A DNA stretch of 56,620 bases from Candidatus Moraniibacteriota bacterium (lineage in GTDB: Bacteria > Patescibacteriota > Minisyncoccia > CAIUEV01 > JAHKAQ01). The stretch is from contig WJJI01000028.1 of NCBI GenBank assembly GCA_014729795.1, forward strand, positions 1 to 56,620, written 5' to 3'. The position numbers and the translations under genes were made by a program. The notes under the pieces are model-generated. The model had not been told where the DNA came from and searched no databases. It saw only the letters and a list, made by a program, of their open reading frames with translations. Below, piece by piece: positions 41,345-50,390 of this stretch. The number at the start of each line of letters is the position of its first letter. The stretch's first letter is position 1.

Positions 41345-42266
41345 TTTTTATAGTTTGAGCGATTAACCCGGCGCAAGAAATTATTCTAAATTTCGCTATC
41401 CGCTTTTTTTCCGGAATTGGATAAGAGTTGCTTAACCAAATTTTATCAATTCGACTTCTCTGAATTTTTTCCCAAGCTCGATTAACCAACACCCCATGAG
41501 CGATACAAATTAAATAATACCTTACCCCCAAGTTTTTAATGATTTCACATGATTTAATTAAGCTGAAACCGGTTGAAACAAAATCGTCAAAAGAAATCAC
41601 TTTCTTGCCGTCTAAATCATCAGTAAAATCCGCGAAAGTAACCTTGCCAGTATTTAGATCCCGATCTTTCTTTAACTTTATTAATTGCAATCCTAATTTT
41701 TCCGCTAAAGTTTTAGATCTTTCCAGCGCTCCCTTGTCAATACAAAGCACACTCCATTCCCGCCTTTGTTTTTTTATCTTTTGAGCCAATAAATCGACAA
41801 AAATATCAACCGCGTTTAAAACTTTAACCTCTAGGCCAATTTCTTGAAAATATTTTTGGTTAAGCGGTGAATGAGTCTCTAGTAAAATTACCTCTTGAAC
41901 CCCGGCGGATTTAATAAGTTTTGCCACCAATCGAGCCGATAAAGGCTCCCCCGGACGAAAAATCTTATCCTGAGCCGAATAGCCAAGCCAAGGAATTACC
42001 GCCACAATTCTTTTTGCTCCACTGTTTCTACAAGCATCCACTAAAAGCAACAATTCCATCAACATTTCATCAACCGGTTCAACCAAAGACTGTAACACAA
42101 AAACCAAATCATCGCTTAAGTCTTCCTTGATTCGAATTCGTTTTTCGCCATTGGGAAATTTATCAATATCTACTTTTGTTAGTTCAATTTCCATCTGTTT
42201 TTCCAATTCTTGAGCCAATATTTTATTGGAATTACCGGCGATTATCTTGGTTTTTTTATAAAGCAC
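41313..42266 (-). CDS. prs: Ribose-phosphate pyrophosphokinase, divergent
   Basis: FPNGEKRIRI, LLVDACRNSGAKRIVAVIPWLGYSAQD, PGEPLSARLVAKLI, SFDDFVSTGFS. Confidence 0.85.
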   Translation of the reverse strand: MLYKKTKIIAGNSNKILAQELEKQMEIELTKVDIDKFPNGEKRIRIKEDLSDDLVFVLQSLVEPVDEMLMELLLLVDACRNSGAKRIVAVIPWLGYSAQDKIFRPGEPLSARLVAKLIKSAGVQEVILLETHSPLNQKYFQEIGLEVKVLNAVDIFVDLLAQKIKKQRREWSVLCIDKGALERSKTLAEKLGLQLIKLKKDRDLNTGKVTFADFTDDLDGKKVISFDDFVSTGFSLIKSCEIIKNLGVRYYLICIAHGVLVNRAWEKIQRSRIDKIWLSNSYPIPEKKRIAKFRIISCAGLIAQTIKNVIKKKNQKG

Positions 42267-42331
42267 GGTTTTATTTAGCTATAAATTATAAATTTCTGCT
42301 ACCGCCTCAAAATATTTAAATTACCCGGGTA

Positions 42332-43363
42332 TTATTTTTCAATCGTCAAACCTTCTTTAATGCCTTCAAAAATAATCTCATATCTTCCATCATTCTGCAA
42401 ATTCACGATCACATATTGCTTCTCTTGATTCATAATTACATAAGGTTTGTCTTTTGAATCAAATTTAACGTAATCCTTGGGCACTAAATAGCTTGGTCGC
42501 GCTAAAGTTTTTAACTCAATTTCCACCAATTCTCCGGTTAATCCTGGTTTAAGTTCGCTATCTATGGCAATTTCCACATAAATCAGTCCAGCGTAAGCGT
42601 ATTTATTTTTATCAATTTCGTTAATTACCCCCTTGATACTTTCAGAGGAATTAACTAAGTCCACTTTAGCCTGTAATCCAAATGAAAGGTGATTGTTAAA
42701 ATCCTGAGGTAAAAATGATCTAATAACCATTCTTGAATTCCCGCTAGCTCTGACTTCTTTTTCTAAAACCTTAGCTTGCAATTCGCCAACCGCTTTTTCT
42801 AATAAAGTCATTCTGGGATTTTTGCTTGGGGTTGGCTGTTCTTGGTCTATTTGACTCTTTAAGCTAACCTGCTCCTTTTTTTTTGGCTTAGATAAATCAA
42901 TTAAAGAATTATCTTGTTTTGATTGCCGATAATCATTTTCATTACGCTCGTCCTTGAAATCTTGTAAATCAATCACAAAAGTCTCGTCATCATATTCAAA
43001 TCTCTGTTGTTTTTTATTTTTATAATAATATTGATAATCTTTGGGCTTTACGATATCTATCACTCCCGGAAAAACAATCTGCTTTTCATATAATTCTTGA
43101 TGTATAATATACGTGTTTTGATTTTGCTCTTTCTCAGGTTCGGGGCTAATTGGAGCGGGATTTAATTTTTTAACCGTTCTATTCTCTCGAATATAATTTG
43201 TGAAAATCAAAATCATTAAACTGACCAACAAAACTATCAAATAAACACTTAAGCCCTTGTTTTTTTGTAGGGTTTTTTTGGTTTTTCTTAAAATAAAATC
43301 TAACTTGCCTCTTAAATTGGCAACCCATTCCTGTTTAATTTTTTCTACTTGTTCTTTATTCAT
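42332..43363 (-). CDS. Single-TM protein with C-terminal membrane-fusion/periplasmic-adaptor-like region
   Basis: N-terminal TM; C-terminal GLTGELVEIELKTLARPSYLVPKDYVKFDSKDKPYVIM...GIKEGLTI resembles HlyD/RND adaptors. Confidence 0.5.
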   Translation of the reverse strand: MNKEQVEKIKQEWVANLRGKLDFILRKTKKTLQKNKGLSVYLIVLLVSLMILIFTNYIRENRTVKKLNPAPISPEPEKEQNQNTYIIHQELYEKQIVFPGVIDIVKPKDYQYYYKNKKQQRFEYDDETFVIDLQDFKDERNENDYRQSKQDNSLIDLSKPKKKEQVSLKSQIDQEQPTPSKNPRMTLLEKAVGELQAKVLEKEVRASGNSRMVIRSFLPQDFNNHLSFGLQAKVDLVNSSESIKGVINEIDKNKYAYAGLIYVEIAIDSELKPGLTGELVEIELKTLARPSYLVPKDYVKFDSKDKPYVIMNQEKQYVIVNLQNDGRYEIIFEGIKEGLTIEK

Positions 43364-43423
43364 AAAACCGCTTGTTTAAATGATCCTATTAGCAAAAATC
43401 ATGATTAAAACAAAACAGTCTAT

Positions 43424-43450
43424 TTTGAATATTTTCTTATATTTTGTCAA
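43424..43450 (-). promoter_or_regulatory. Candidate sigma70-like promoter upstream of the adaptor-like gene
   Basis: Minus strand TTGACA - about 17 nt - CAAAAT. Confidence 0.35.
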
Positions 43451-43497
43451 GGATTGGATGTTGCTAGGTTCCTATAGACCCGCTTAAAAAATTCGGC

Positions 43498-43653
43498 ATG
43501 CTAATTAAAATTTTTTACCTTATCCTGATTTTATCAGTCTGTTTTTCTGCGGCTTTAACCTGTTTAATCGCCATATTTACCCGTTTTTTTAATTTTTTTA
43601 ACCTCAAAATCAAGTTAAAGCAAGGTTGCTACTGTTCCCGACGTTGCAATTAA
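43498..43653 (+). CDS. Possible small membrane protein with Cys-rich tail, below the ORF-track cutoff
   Basis: Own translation: MLIKIFYLILILSVCFSAALTCLIAIFTRFFNFFNLKIKLKQGCYCSRRCN* in a ~425-bp spacer; no obvious SD. Confidence 0.25.
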   Translation: MLIKIFYLILILSVCFSAALTCLIAIFTRFFNFFNLKIKLKQGCYCSRRCN

Positions 43654-43789
43654 TATTTTTCCAATTAAAGCCATTTAATTTGCCGGAAGCTTGTTGCTGA
43701 TTTAGCCGCAATCCCTGCAATTAAAAGCTCTGACTATGCTGAAAATTCCCCATCTTCTTAGTTTTTGTCCTTTTCCTATACGTTTCTAT

Positions 43790-44368
43790 CTATTCCAGAT
43801 TCGCGTGTCTTTTTTTTAAATCAGCTTCGGTTTTCCCTAATTTGCTCATTAAAATCGCTATCAAAGTGTCTAAAGTTATTAAGGCTGCGGTTTCAAAGGT
43901 GGTTCCCATTGGCGCTATTTGTCTTCTCGTGCCTAACAATTGCATAGTCAAATAATCTCCGGATTTTTCTTTGGTTTTCGTTTTTAAATATATTACGTAA
44001 TCTGCTTGTTGATGTAATTTTCCGGATTGCTCGCCAGTTATGCCTAAAACCACCAAGCCTTGCTGTTTGGCAATTTTTAACATATTAACTACACTCACCG
44101 TGTTTCCTGAACCTGAAATAAACAAAATCGCATCTCCTTTAGCAACCGCCGGGGTCACGGTCTCTCCTATAAAAAACACTTCTATCCCGAGGTGCATTAA
44201 CCGCATAGCAAAAGCCTTGCCAACCAAACCGCTGCGACCCGCGCCATAAATAAAAACTCGATTGGCAATACTCAGTTGGTTACCTACTCGCTCAATTTGA
44301 TTGAAATTCGCTTTTTCCAATACTTGTTTTAAATTGTTTACGTAATCTTTTATTATAGCGTTAATCAT
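43790..44368 (-). CDS. hxlB: 6-phospho-3-hexuloisomerase (SIS domain)
   Basis: YGAGRSGLVGKAFAMRLMHLG, ISGSGNTVSV, MGTTFETAALITLD. Confidence 0.9.
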   Translation of the reverse strand: MINAIIKDYVNNLKQVLEKANFNQIERVGNQLSIANRVFIYGAGRSGLVGKAFAMRLMHLGIEVFFIGETVTPAVAKGDAILFISGSGNTVSVVNMLKIAKQQGLVVLGITGEQSGKLHQQADYVIYLKTKTKEKSGDYLTMQLLGTRRQIAPMGTTFETAALITLDTLIAILMSKLGKTEADLKKRHANLE

Positions 44369-44377
44369 ATTTTGTAA

Positions 44378-45031
44378 TTATAGTTCATCCAAAGCTTTTT
44401 TAATTTTTTTAGCTTCCTCCTTGGAATTTTCGGCTCTAGTGATGCCTCCGCCAACAATCACAACATTTAGATTTCGTATTCCCGCCAATTCCCTAACGCT
44501 TTGCGCGTTAATACCACCGGCCACAGCCAATTGCAAATTAGTAATCTTGGCGATTTCTTCAATTTGGGCAAACGGAGACATGCCTTGCCGTTGTTGACTT
44601 ATTGTTGTGTGAACCTCCAATAAACCCGGCTGTAACGCTTCAATGTCTTTAATTCTTCGCTTTAAACCTTCAAAACCTACCAATTCCATAATTCCACAAA
44701 TATCAACCGCGATTGTAACATCATCATGTTTTTTAGCTTCTTCTACCGCTTCCTTTACGGTTTCCAAAGGCGATATCCCCAAAACATGGACAATATTTGC
44801 GCCGGCTTGCGCCGCAATTCGGGTTTCCAAATCTCCCACGTCAGCTGCCTTCATATCTGCATCAATGATTTTATGCGGAAACCTGTCTTTTAAAGCTCTG
44901 ACCGCTTCCAAACCCACTGCTTTTATCAAAGGTGTGCCTGCCTCCATTATATCAATATAATCAGCGGCCTTTTCCGCTACTTCAAGCGCCGGATTTAACT
45001 CGGTAAAATCCAAGGCTAATTGTAATTTCAT
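44378..45031 (-). CDS. hxlA: 3-hexulose-6-phosphate synthase
   Basis: MKLQLALDF, YIDIMEAGTPLI, IIDADMKAADVGDLE, AVAGGINAQSV, VIVGGGIT. Confidence 0.9.
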   Translation of the reverse strand: MKLQLALDFTELNPALEVAEKAADYIDIMEAGTPLIKAVGLEAVRALKDRFPHKIIDADMKAADVGDLETRIAAQAGANIVHVLGISPLETVKEAVEEAKKHDDVTIAVDICGIMELVGFEGLKRRIKDIEALQPGLLEVHTTISQQRQGMSPFAQIEEIAKITNLQLAVAGGINAQSVRELAGIRNLNVVIVGGGITRAENSKEEAKKIKKALDEL

Positions 45032-45045
45032 TTTTTAATATTAAA

Positions 45046-45163
45046 AAATTAGCGATAACATTTTTTTAACAAGTTAAGAAACTTCTCAAAAAAACAAAGC
45101 GACGTGACCAAGTTTTCATTTTTTGAAAAATTTTTTATCAAAAATACCCAACGCTTAATTCTT
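45046..45163. repeat. Degenerate palindromic element copy between rpiB and hxlA
   Basis: GCGACGTGACCAAG...ATCAAAAATACCCAACGCTTAATTC matches the consensus arm; left arm TTAGCGATAAC degenerate. Confidence 0.6.
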
Positions 45164-45167
45164 AAAA

Positions 45168-45650
45168 TTAAAAACAACCTGGGCAACTTGGCGGCATTAA
45201 TTCATCCATCATGATCGTTCTTTTAAGATAACGCTCCTTTTTAGTTGGTTTGGTAATCAACCAATCGGACAACATTTTTTTCTGTTCTTTTAAAGAAAAA
45301 TGATCCGCGGCCAAACAAATAACATTAGCTAAATTATGCTCACGAGTATGTTTGGCCACCTCCCGATTATAAACCAGGGCTGCTCGAATACCCGCGAAAC
45401 GATTTGCCGCCATGCTCATTCCAATCCCGGAAGAACAAATTAAAACCCCCAAAGCTTTATCTTGAACCAAAACCGCATTAACCGCTCTAGCCGCTATTTT
45501 GGGATAATCCACGCTTTTTTCCGAATCGGTGCCGTAATCCTTTACTTCATATTTATTCCGATTCAACCATTTGATCAATTCTTGTTTAAGTTTATAACCT
45601 CGATGGTCCGAGCCAATTATAATCAATTGTTTACTCATAAAATTATTCAA
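45168..45650 (-). CDS. rpiB: Ribose-5-phosphate isomerase B
   Basis: IIGSDHRGYKLKQELIKWL, VDYPKIAARAV, GVLICSSGIGMSMAANR, ANVICLAADH. Confidence 0.92.
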   Translation of the reverse strand: MNNFMSKQLIIIGSDHRGYKLKQELIKWLNRNKYEVKDYGTDSEKSVDYPKIAARAVNAVLVQDKALGVLICSSGIGMSMAANRFAGIRAALVYNREVAKHTREHNLANVICLAADHFSLKEQKKMLSDWLITKPTKKERYLKRTIMMDELMPPSCPGCF

Positions 45651-45670
45651 GTTATTTAAAAATCATATAA

Positions 45671-45684
45671 CCTACGCGCGTAGG
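45671..45684. repeat. Perfect 14-bp palindrome CCTACGCGCGTAGG
   Basis: Self-complementary, in the pyrE-rpiB spacer. Confidence 0.8.
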
Positions 45685-45694
45685 AAATAAATCA

Positions 45695-46345
45695 TTAGTT
45701 GTTAAGCGCATACCTCTTTGCCCATTCAAAACCAAGCTCTTTCCATTCACCCGCGATTTTCTTTTCCTGTTCGGTAATGTAATTTTTTTGATAAGCCTGG
45801 TCTAAAACCCGGTCAAAGCCCACTAAATAATGAGCTTCTAATTTGGCTTGCGAAAAATTTTCTTTACAGACTTTAAGTTCATGAGAATAAATTACCACCA
45901 CTGCTAAAACTTGGGCTTGGCATTCTTGCTTTAAAGCCTGAGCCGAACTTATTGAGCTGCCGCCAGTGCTAAGCATATCTTCAACCACAACCACCTTGGC
46001 TCCTTTTTTTATCTTACCTTCCACTTGTTTGCCGGCTCCATGTTGCTTTTTTTCTGGTCGTACATAAACCATGGGTAAATTCATATCTTGAGCTAAAAAA
46101 GCAGTCCATGGGATCGCGGCTGTAGCGGTGCCAGCCAAAACCAAATCCGGATCTTGACTTACAGCTTCAATTCTGGCTTTTAATTTATCTGTAATTATCT
46201 TTCTTGAGCTGGGCATGGAAATTAAAATCCGATTATCAACATAAATCGGTGAGATCATGCCTGATGTAAAGGTAAATGGTTGTTTGGGTTGAATCAAAAC
46301 CGCTTTTTCTTCTAGTAAAATTTCAGCAATCTCTTGATTGTTCAT
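45695..46345 (-). CDS. pyrE: Orotate phosphoribosyltransferase
   Basis: FTFTSGMISPIYVDNR, VVVEDMLSTGGSSI. Confidence 0.93.
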   Translation of the reverse strand: MNNQEIAEILLEEKAVLIQPKQPFTFTSGMISPIYVDNRILISMPSSRKIITDKLKARIEAVSQDPDLVLAGTATAAIPWTAFLAQDMNLPMVYVRPEKKQHGAGKQVEGKIKKGAKVVVVEDMLSTGGSSISSAQALKQECQAQVLAVVVIYSHELKVCKENFSQAKLEAHYLVGFDRVLDQAYQKNYITEQEKKIAGEWKELGFEWAKRYALNN

Positions 46346-46370
46346 GTTTGTAAATTATAATAATTAAGTT

Positions 46371-47186
46371 TCACGCCTTAACAATACGACCACGCTCATC
46401 TCTTTTATAGCTACCGAACTCGGGAGAGGTTAAAGCTTTTTCCGCGCTTAAAACAGGGCCATCCTTACAAACTCTAATCCCGGAACCATCCAAAACACAT
46501 TGACCGCAAATACCAATCGCGCATTTCATCATTCGTTCTAATGATACTTGACAGGCAATGTTATTTTTTACCGCGATTTTCGCGCATTTATAAAGCATTA
46601 TTTCCGGCCCGCATGCTAAAATCTGATCAATTTTTTGGCCTTTTTTTATTAATTTTTCTAAAATCTCTGTAGTGAAGCCTTTTTCTCCGAAAGAACCGTC
46701 GTCGGTTGTAAAATAACAATTCTTAATCAGTTTAGCAATTTTTTCTCTTTTTAAAAAAACCGCTTGATTGCGACAACCTCCAATAAAAGTAATATTTTTA
46801 TTTTTTGCTTGGGCGCGTTCAACTAATAAATTTATCGGCGCGATCCCACAACCGCCGCCCATAATCACAATATTATTTTTTTCTGAAATCTGAAAACCTC
46901 GACCATAAGGTCCCTGAATGCCAACCTGATCACCGACTTTTAAGTTAAACATGGCTTGTGTAAAATCACCAATTTTCATTGCGGTTATTTCAAAATATTC
47001 ACCATCAGAAGAGGAAACACTAAAAGGCTTCATGTCTAAACCCGGAATCCAAAACATAATAAACTGCCCGGCTTCTAATTCCATTTTACCTTGAAACCTA
47101 AAGGTCTTGAACCCTTGAGCTTCTTGAATAATTTGCTTAACTTTATAAATCTTTGGTTGTTCTGGTTTTTTAATTGCTTTAGACAT
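46371..47186 (-). CDS. pyrK: Dihydroorotate dehydrogenase electron transfer subunit
   Basis: MGGGCGIAPINLL, CAIGICGQCVLDGSGIRVCKDGPVL. Confidence 0.93.
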   Translation of the reverse strand: MSKAIKKPEQPKIYKVKQIIQEAQGFKTFRFQGKMELEAGQFIMFWIPGLDMKPFSVSSSDGEYFEITAMKIGDFTQAMFNLKVGDQVGIQGPYGRGFQISEKNNIVIMGGGCGIAPINLLVERAQAKNKNITFIGGCRNQAVFLKREKIAKLIKNCYFTTDDGSFGEKGFTTEILEKLIKKGQKIDQILACGPEIMLYKCAKIAVKNNIACQVSLERMMKCAIGICGQCVLDGSGIRVCKDGPVLSAEKALTSPEFGSYKRDERGRIVKA

Positions 47187-47195
47187 GATTTTAAT

Positions 47196-48128
47196 TTATC
47201 TATGAGCCGCTCCCACCAATTCAGCGATCGATTTCACTTGATTTTTTTGCATCCATTTTCTAATTTCTTGGTTAATTTTGGCAAAAATATCTATACCTTG
47301 ATAATAAACCCCGGAACCAACTCCCACTAACTCAGCCCCGGCCATAATCATTTCCAATGCATCTCGCCCCGTGGTTACGCCTCCAATGCCCACCAAAGGA
47401 ATCTTAACCGCTTGATAAACATCATAAATCATTCTTACCGCTAAAGGACGAATCGCCGGTCCGCTTATTCCACCCGATCCAACAGACAATACCGGCCTTT
47501 TTGCTTCAATATTAATCACCATCCCCGGTCCCAAAGTATTAATCGCGGAAATTGCGTCCGCCCCGGCATCTTCAACTTCTTTGGCAATCGCCACAATATC
47601 GGTAACATTAGGCGACAATTTTACAATAATCGGTTTTTTGGTGTTTTTTTTAACCAACTTCACAACCTGCCTGGGCATACCTGTTAAACAAGCAAAAGGT
47701 TTCGGGGTTTCTTCTTTTACGTTTGGGCAAGAAATATTAACTTCCACCAAATCAGCTTGAGTTTGGTCAAGCTTTTTAGCAATCTGTTCAAACTCCTCTA
47801 AGCTAAAACCAAAAATACTAATAATAACCGGATTTTCCGGTCTTCTCTGTTTTAATTCTTTAATTTCATTTTTTTCATTTAGAAAACCCGCGTTGGTTAA
47901 ACCATAACAGTTTAACATGCCCGCTTCATAAGTAATGACTTTGGGGCAAGGATTGCCGTCCCTGCCTGAAATATTTGTTGATTTTGTAGTAACTCCACCG
48001 GCTCCACTTGTAATTACCTTTTCCATGGAGGTAGCGGTCATGCCTAAAATTCCCGAACTCAAAACAATTGGATTGGGAAATTCAACTCCCAAGAAATTTA
48101 CCCTTGAATCAATTTTTTGCTTACTCAT
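47196..48128 (-). CDS. pyrD: Dihydroorotate dehydrogenase, class 1B
   Basis: VEVNISCPNVKEE, PIIVKLSPNVTDI, GSGGISGPAIRPLAVRMIYDVYQAVKIPLVGIGGV. Confidence 0.95.
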   Translation of the reverse strand: MSKQKIDSRVNFLGVEFPNPIVLSSGILGMTATSMEKVITSGAGGVTTKSTNISGRDGNPCPKVITYEAGMLNCYGLTNAGFLNEKNEIKELKQRRPENPVIISIFGFSLEEFEQIAKKLDQTQADLVEVNISCPNVKEETPKPFACLTGMPRQVVKLVKKNTKKPIIVKLSPNVTDIVAIAKEVEDAGADAISAINTLGPGMVINIEAKRPVLSVGSGGISGPAIRPLAVRMIYDVYQAVKIPLVGIGGVTTGRDALEMIMAGAELVGVGSGVYYQGIDIFAKINQEIRKWMQKNQVKSIAELVGAAHR

Positions 48129-48175
48129 GTATTAATGATACTAATTTTCCCGAACTTGACCTGTTGTCTGCTATG

Positions 48176-49384
48176 TTAATCGATCATGTTCTGGTTATAA
48201 TCACTATAAACCAATCTTCCCCCGGCCACAGTTATCTTTGGCCAGCCGATCAGTGACCAATCTTCAAAGGGACTCCATTTTGCCTTGCTTTTGATGCCTC
48301 TTTGCTTCAACGTGTGTTTACTGGATAAATCAACAATTACAAAATCTCTTAATTTGGTTTTAATCTGATTTGGATTATAGCAATAATTATAATTCTCACC
48401 AATCTTAAAAATTTGAGCCGGATTCTTAACCATTAAGTAAAAAATTTGCTGTAAAGTTATGTTTTTTTCTAAATATGCCTGCATCATCAAAGCCATGCTT
48501 GTTTCTATGCCGGGCACTCCAAAAGGCGGCTCTTTGCTTTTCTTTTCCTTGATTAAATGAGGAGCATGATCAGTACCGATCGTATCAACTACTCCCTGCT
48601 TGATTCCCTGCCAAAGCGCTGCTTGATCATCTTTGCCCCCCAAAGACGGTTTCATCATTTTAAAAGCATCGTCATCGGCCTGTTTGGTTAAAAACAAATG
48701 GTGTAAGGTAACTTCAATAAAAAACCGATTCGGGTATTTAAGCTTATATGGCCTGATCTTCTCAAGTTCCTCCCTGCCTCTTACGTGACATAAATACAAC
48801 TTGGTTCCATATTTTTTAGCTAATTTAATCACTAAATCAATCTTTTCCTGCTCGGCGTGCACGCTTATAAGATCTATGTTGCGAAAATATTTCTCTAATA
48901 GCTTCTGATTTTCAATTAATAAATCGCCGGTCGTGTGGTTTAAATACAACTTCACCGAATGAACTTTGTTGTTCTTTGCTGCTTCTAAAATCGCTTCTAA
49001 ATTGTCTTGGCTGCTGGCGCCAAAATGAAAGCCGCATTCCAAACAGCTCAAATTTGCGGCTTTAACGCGCTTGCTCAAAGTCTTTAAATCAACTACCGGC
49101 GGTTGACTGTTGGGCATATCTATAAAATAAACATAGCCGCCAGCTGCCGCCGCCTGTGAAACAGATAAAAAGTCTTCTTTATGGCTTTGTTCAAAATCTC
49201 GAACATGAACGTGCGGATCAATTAAGCCTGGAAAAAGCAACCAATCTCGATCAGCTTTAAGTAATAACTGTTTGTTTTTTTTAATATTCTTTATCGGTAT
49301 AACTAAATCACTAACCGTTTCAATTTTGCCTTGATTAAATATTTTAATTTTTTCAGCTTTTAGCTCCATATCTTTTAAACCCAT
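48176..49384 (-). CDS. pyrC: Dihydroorotase
   Basis: FPGLIDPHVHVRDF, ISVHAE, LYLCHVRG, TIGTDHAPH. Confidence 0.92.
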   Translation of the reverse strand: MGLKDMELKAEKIKIFNQGKIETVSDLVIPIKNIKKNKQLLLKADRDWLLFPGLIDPHVHVRDFEQSHKEDFLSVSQAAAAGGYVYFIDMPNSQPPVVDLKTLSKRVKAANLSCLECGFHFGASSQDNLEAILEAAKNNKVHSVKLYLNHTTGDLLIENQKLLEKYFRNIDLISVHAEQEKIDLVIKLAKKYGTKLYLCHVRGREELEKIRPYKLKYPNRFFIEVTLHHLFLTKQADDDAFKMMKPSLGGKDDQAALWQGIKQGVVDTIGTDHAPHLIKEKKSKEPPFGVPGIETSMALMMQAYLEKNITLQQIFYLMVKNPAQIFKIGENYNYCYNPNQIKTKLRDFVIVDLSSKHTLKQRGIKSKAKWSPFEDWSLIGWPKITVAGGRLVYSDYNQNMID

Positions 49385-49440
49385 AATTGTTAACCATTTA
49401 GGAAAGAGTCTGTTTTTTCCAACCTTTGAGCTTTCCGCGC

Positions 49441-50358
49441 TTAATCAGATTTCTCTAAAATATCCACTAATAAAGCCATTCTAATATACATTCCATTCCG
49501 AGCCTGCTCAAAGTAATGCGCGTGTTTGGTTTTGTCGATTTCCGGATCAAGCTCTTGTCGGCGCGGCAAAGGATGTAAGATCTTTAAAGCCGGGTTGCAA
49601 TTTTCCAACATTTTTTTGTTTATCGTTAAAATATTTAATTTTTTTGTCCCGACTTGTTCGCTTTTAAATCTTTCAGTCTGCGTTCTAGTCGCGTAAATAA
49701 TATCGGCTTTTTTTAAGACCTGCTTGATGTTTGGTTTTAACTCTAGTTTTAAATTTTTGCGCTTCAGTTCCTGTCTTAACTTTGAAACAAAACCTAATCC
49801 GGGGTGGTGTACGCAATAAATTGTAACATTTTCATAATTAGCCAACCCCAAAGCCAAAGATCGTGCCGTCCGCCCATACTTCAAATCTCCCCAAAGCGCG
49901 ATCTTTAATCCATCCAAAGCGCCTCTGATTTCTTTTATGGTCATCAAATCTAGCAATGTTTGAGTAGGATGTTCGTTGGCTCCATCGCCGGCATTAATTA
50001 ATGGCCGGTTAACAACTTGAGCTGCCAACTCTACTGATCCCATTTCCGGATGACGCATCACAATTAAGTCAGCATAACCGCCCACTATTCTAATAGTGTC
50101 TTCTAGGCTTTCTCCTTTTCCGCCATAAGAGGTATTGGTCTTATCGGCAAAACCGATCACTTTAGCGCCTAATCGCAAGCTAGCGACCTCAAAGCTTAAT
50201 CTAGTGCGAGTTGAAGCCTCGAAAAATAAGCTAGCTATAATTTTTTTATCTAATTTTTCCGCAAATTGAGCCGGCTCTTTTTTAATCAGGTTTGCCAACT
50301 CGATCAGTTGTTCAATTTTTTGCCGATCTAAATTTCTAATACTAATTAAATGTTGCAT
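49441..50358 (-). CDS. pyrB: Aspartate carbamoyltransferase catalytic subunit
   Basis: FFEASTRTRLSFEVA, NAGDGANEHPTQTLLDL, HPLPRRQELDPEID. Confidence 0.96.
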   Translation of the reverse strand: MQHLISIRNLDRQKIEQLIELANLIKKEPAQFAEKLDKKIIASLFFEASTRTRLSFEVASLRLGAKVIGFADKTNTSYGGKGESLEDTIRIVGGYADLIVMRHPEMGSVELAAQVVNRPLINAGDGANEHPTQTLLDLMTIKEIRGALDGLKIALWGDLKYGRTARSLALGLANYENVTIYCVHHPGLGFVSKLRQELKRKNLKLELKPNIKQVLKKADIIYATRTQTERFKSEQVGTKKLNILTINKKMLENCNPALKILHPLPRRQELDPEIDKTKHAHYFEQARNGMYIRMALLVDILEKSD

Positions 50359-50390
50359 AAAAAAATATTTTATAACGAGTTAGTTCTTGA

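Noticed and set aside
44378-45031. Calling the OMPDC-suprafamily gene pyrF
   Set aside because: ALDF...EAGTPLI, DADMKAADVGDLE and an adjacent PHI gene match HPS rather than the OMPDC DxKxxDIPNT signature.
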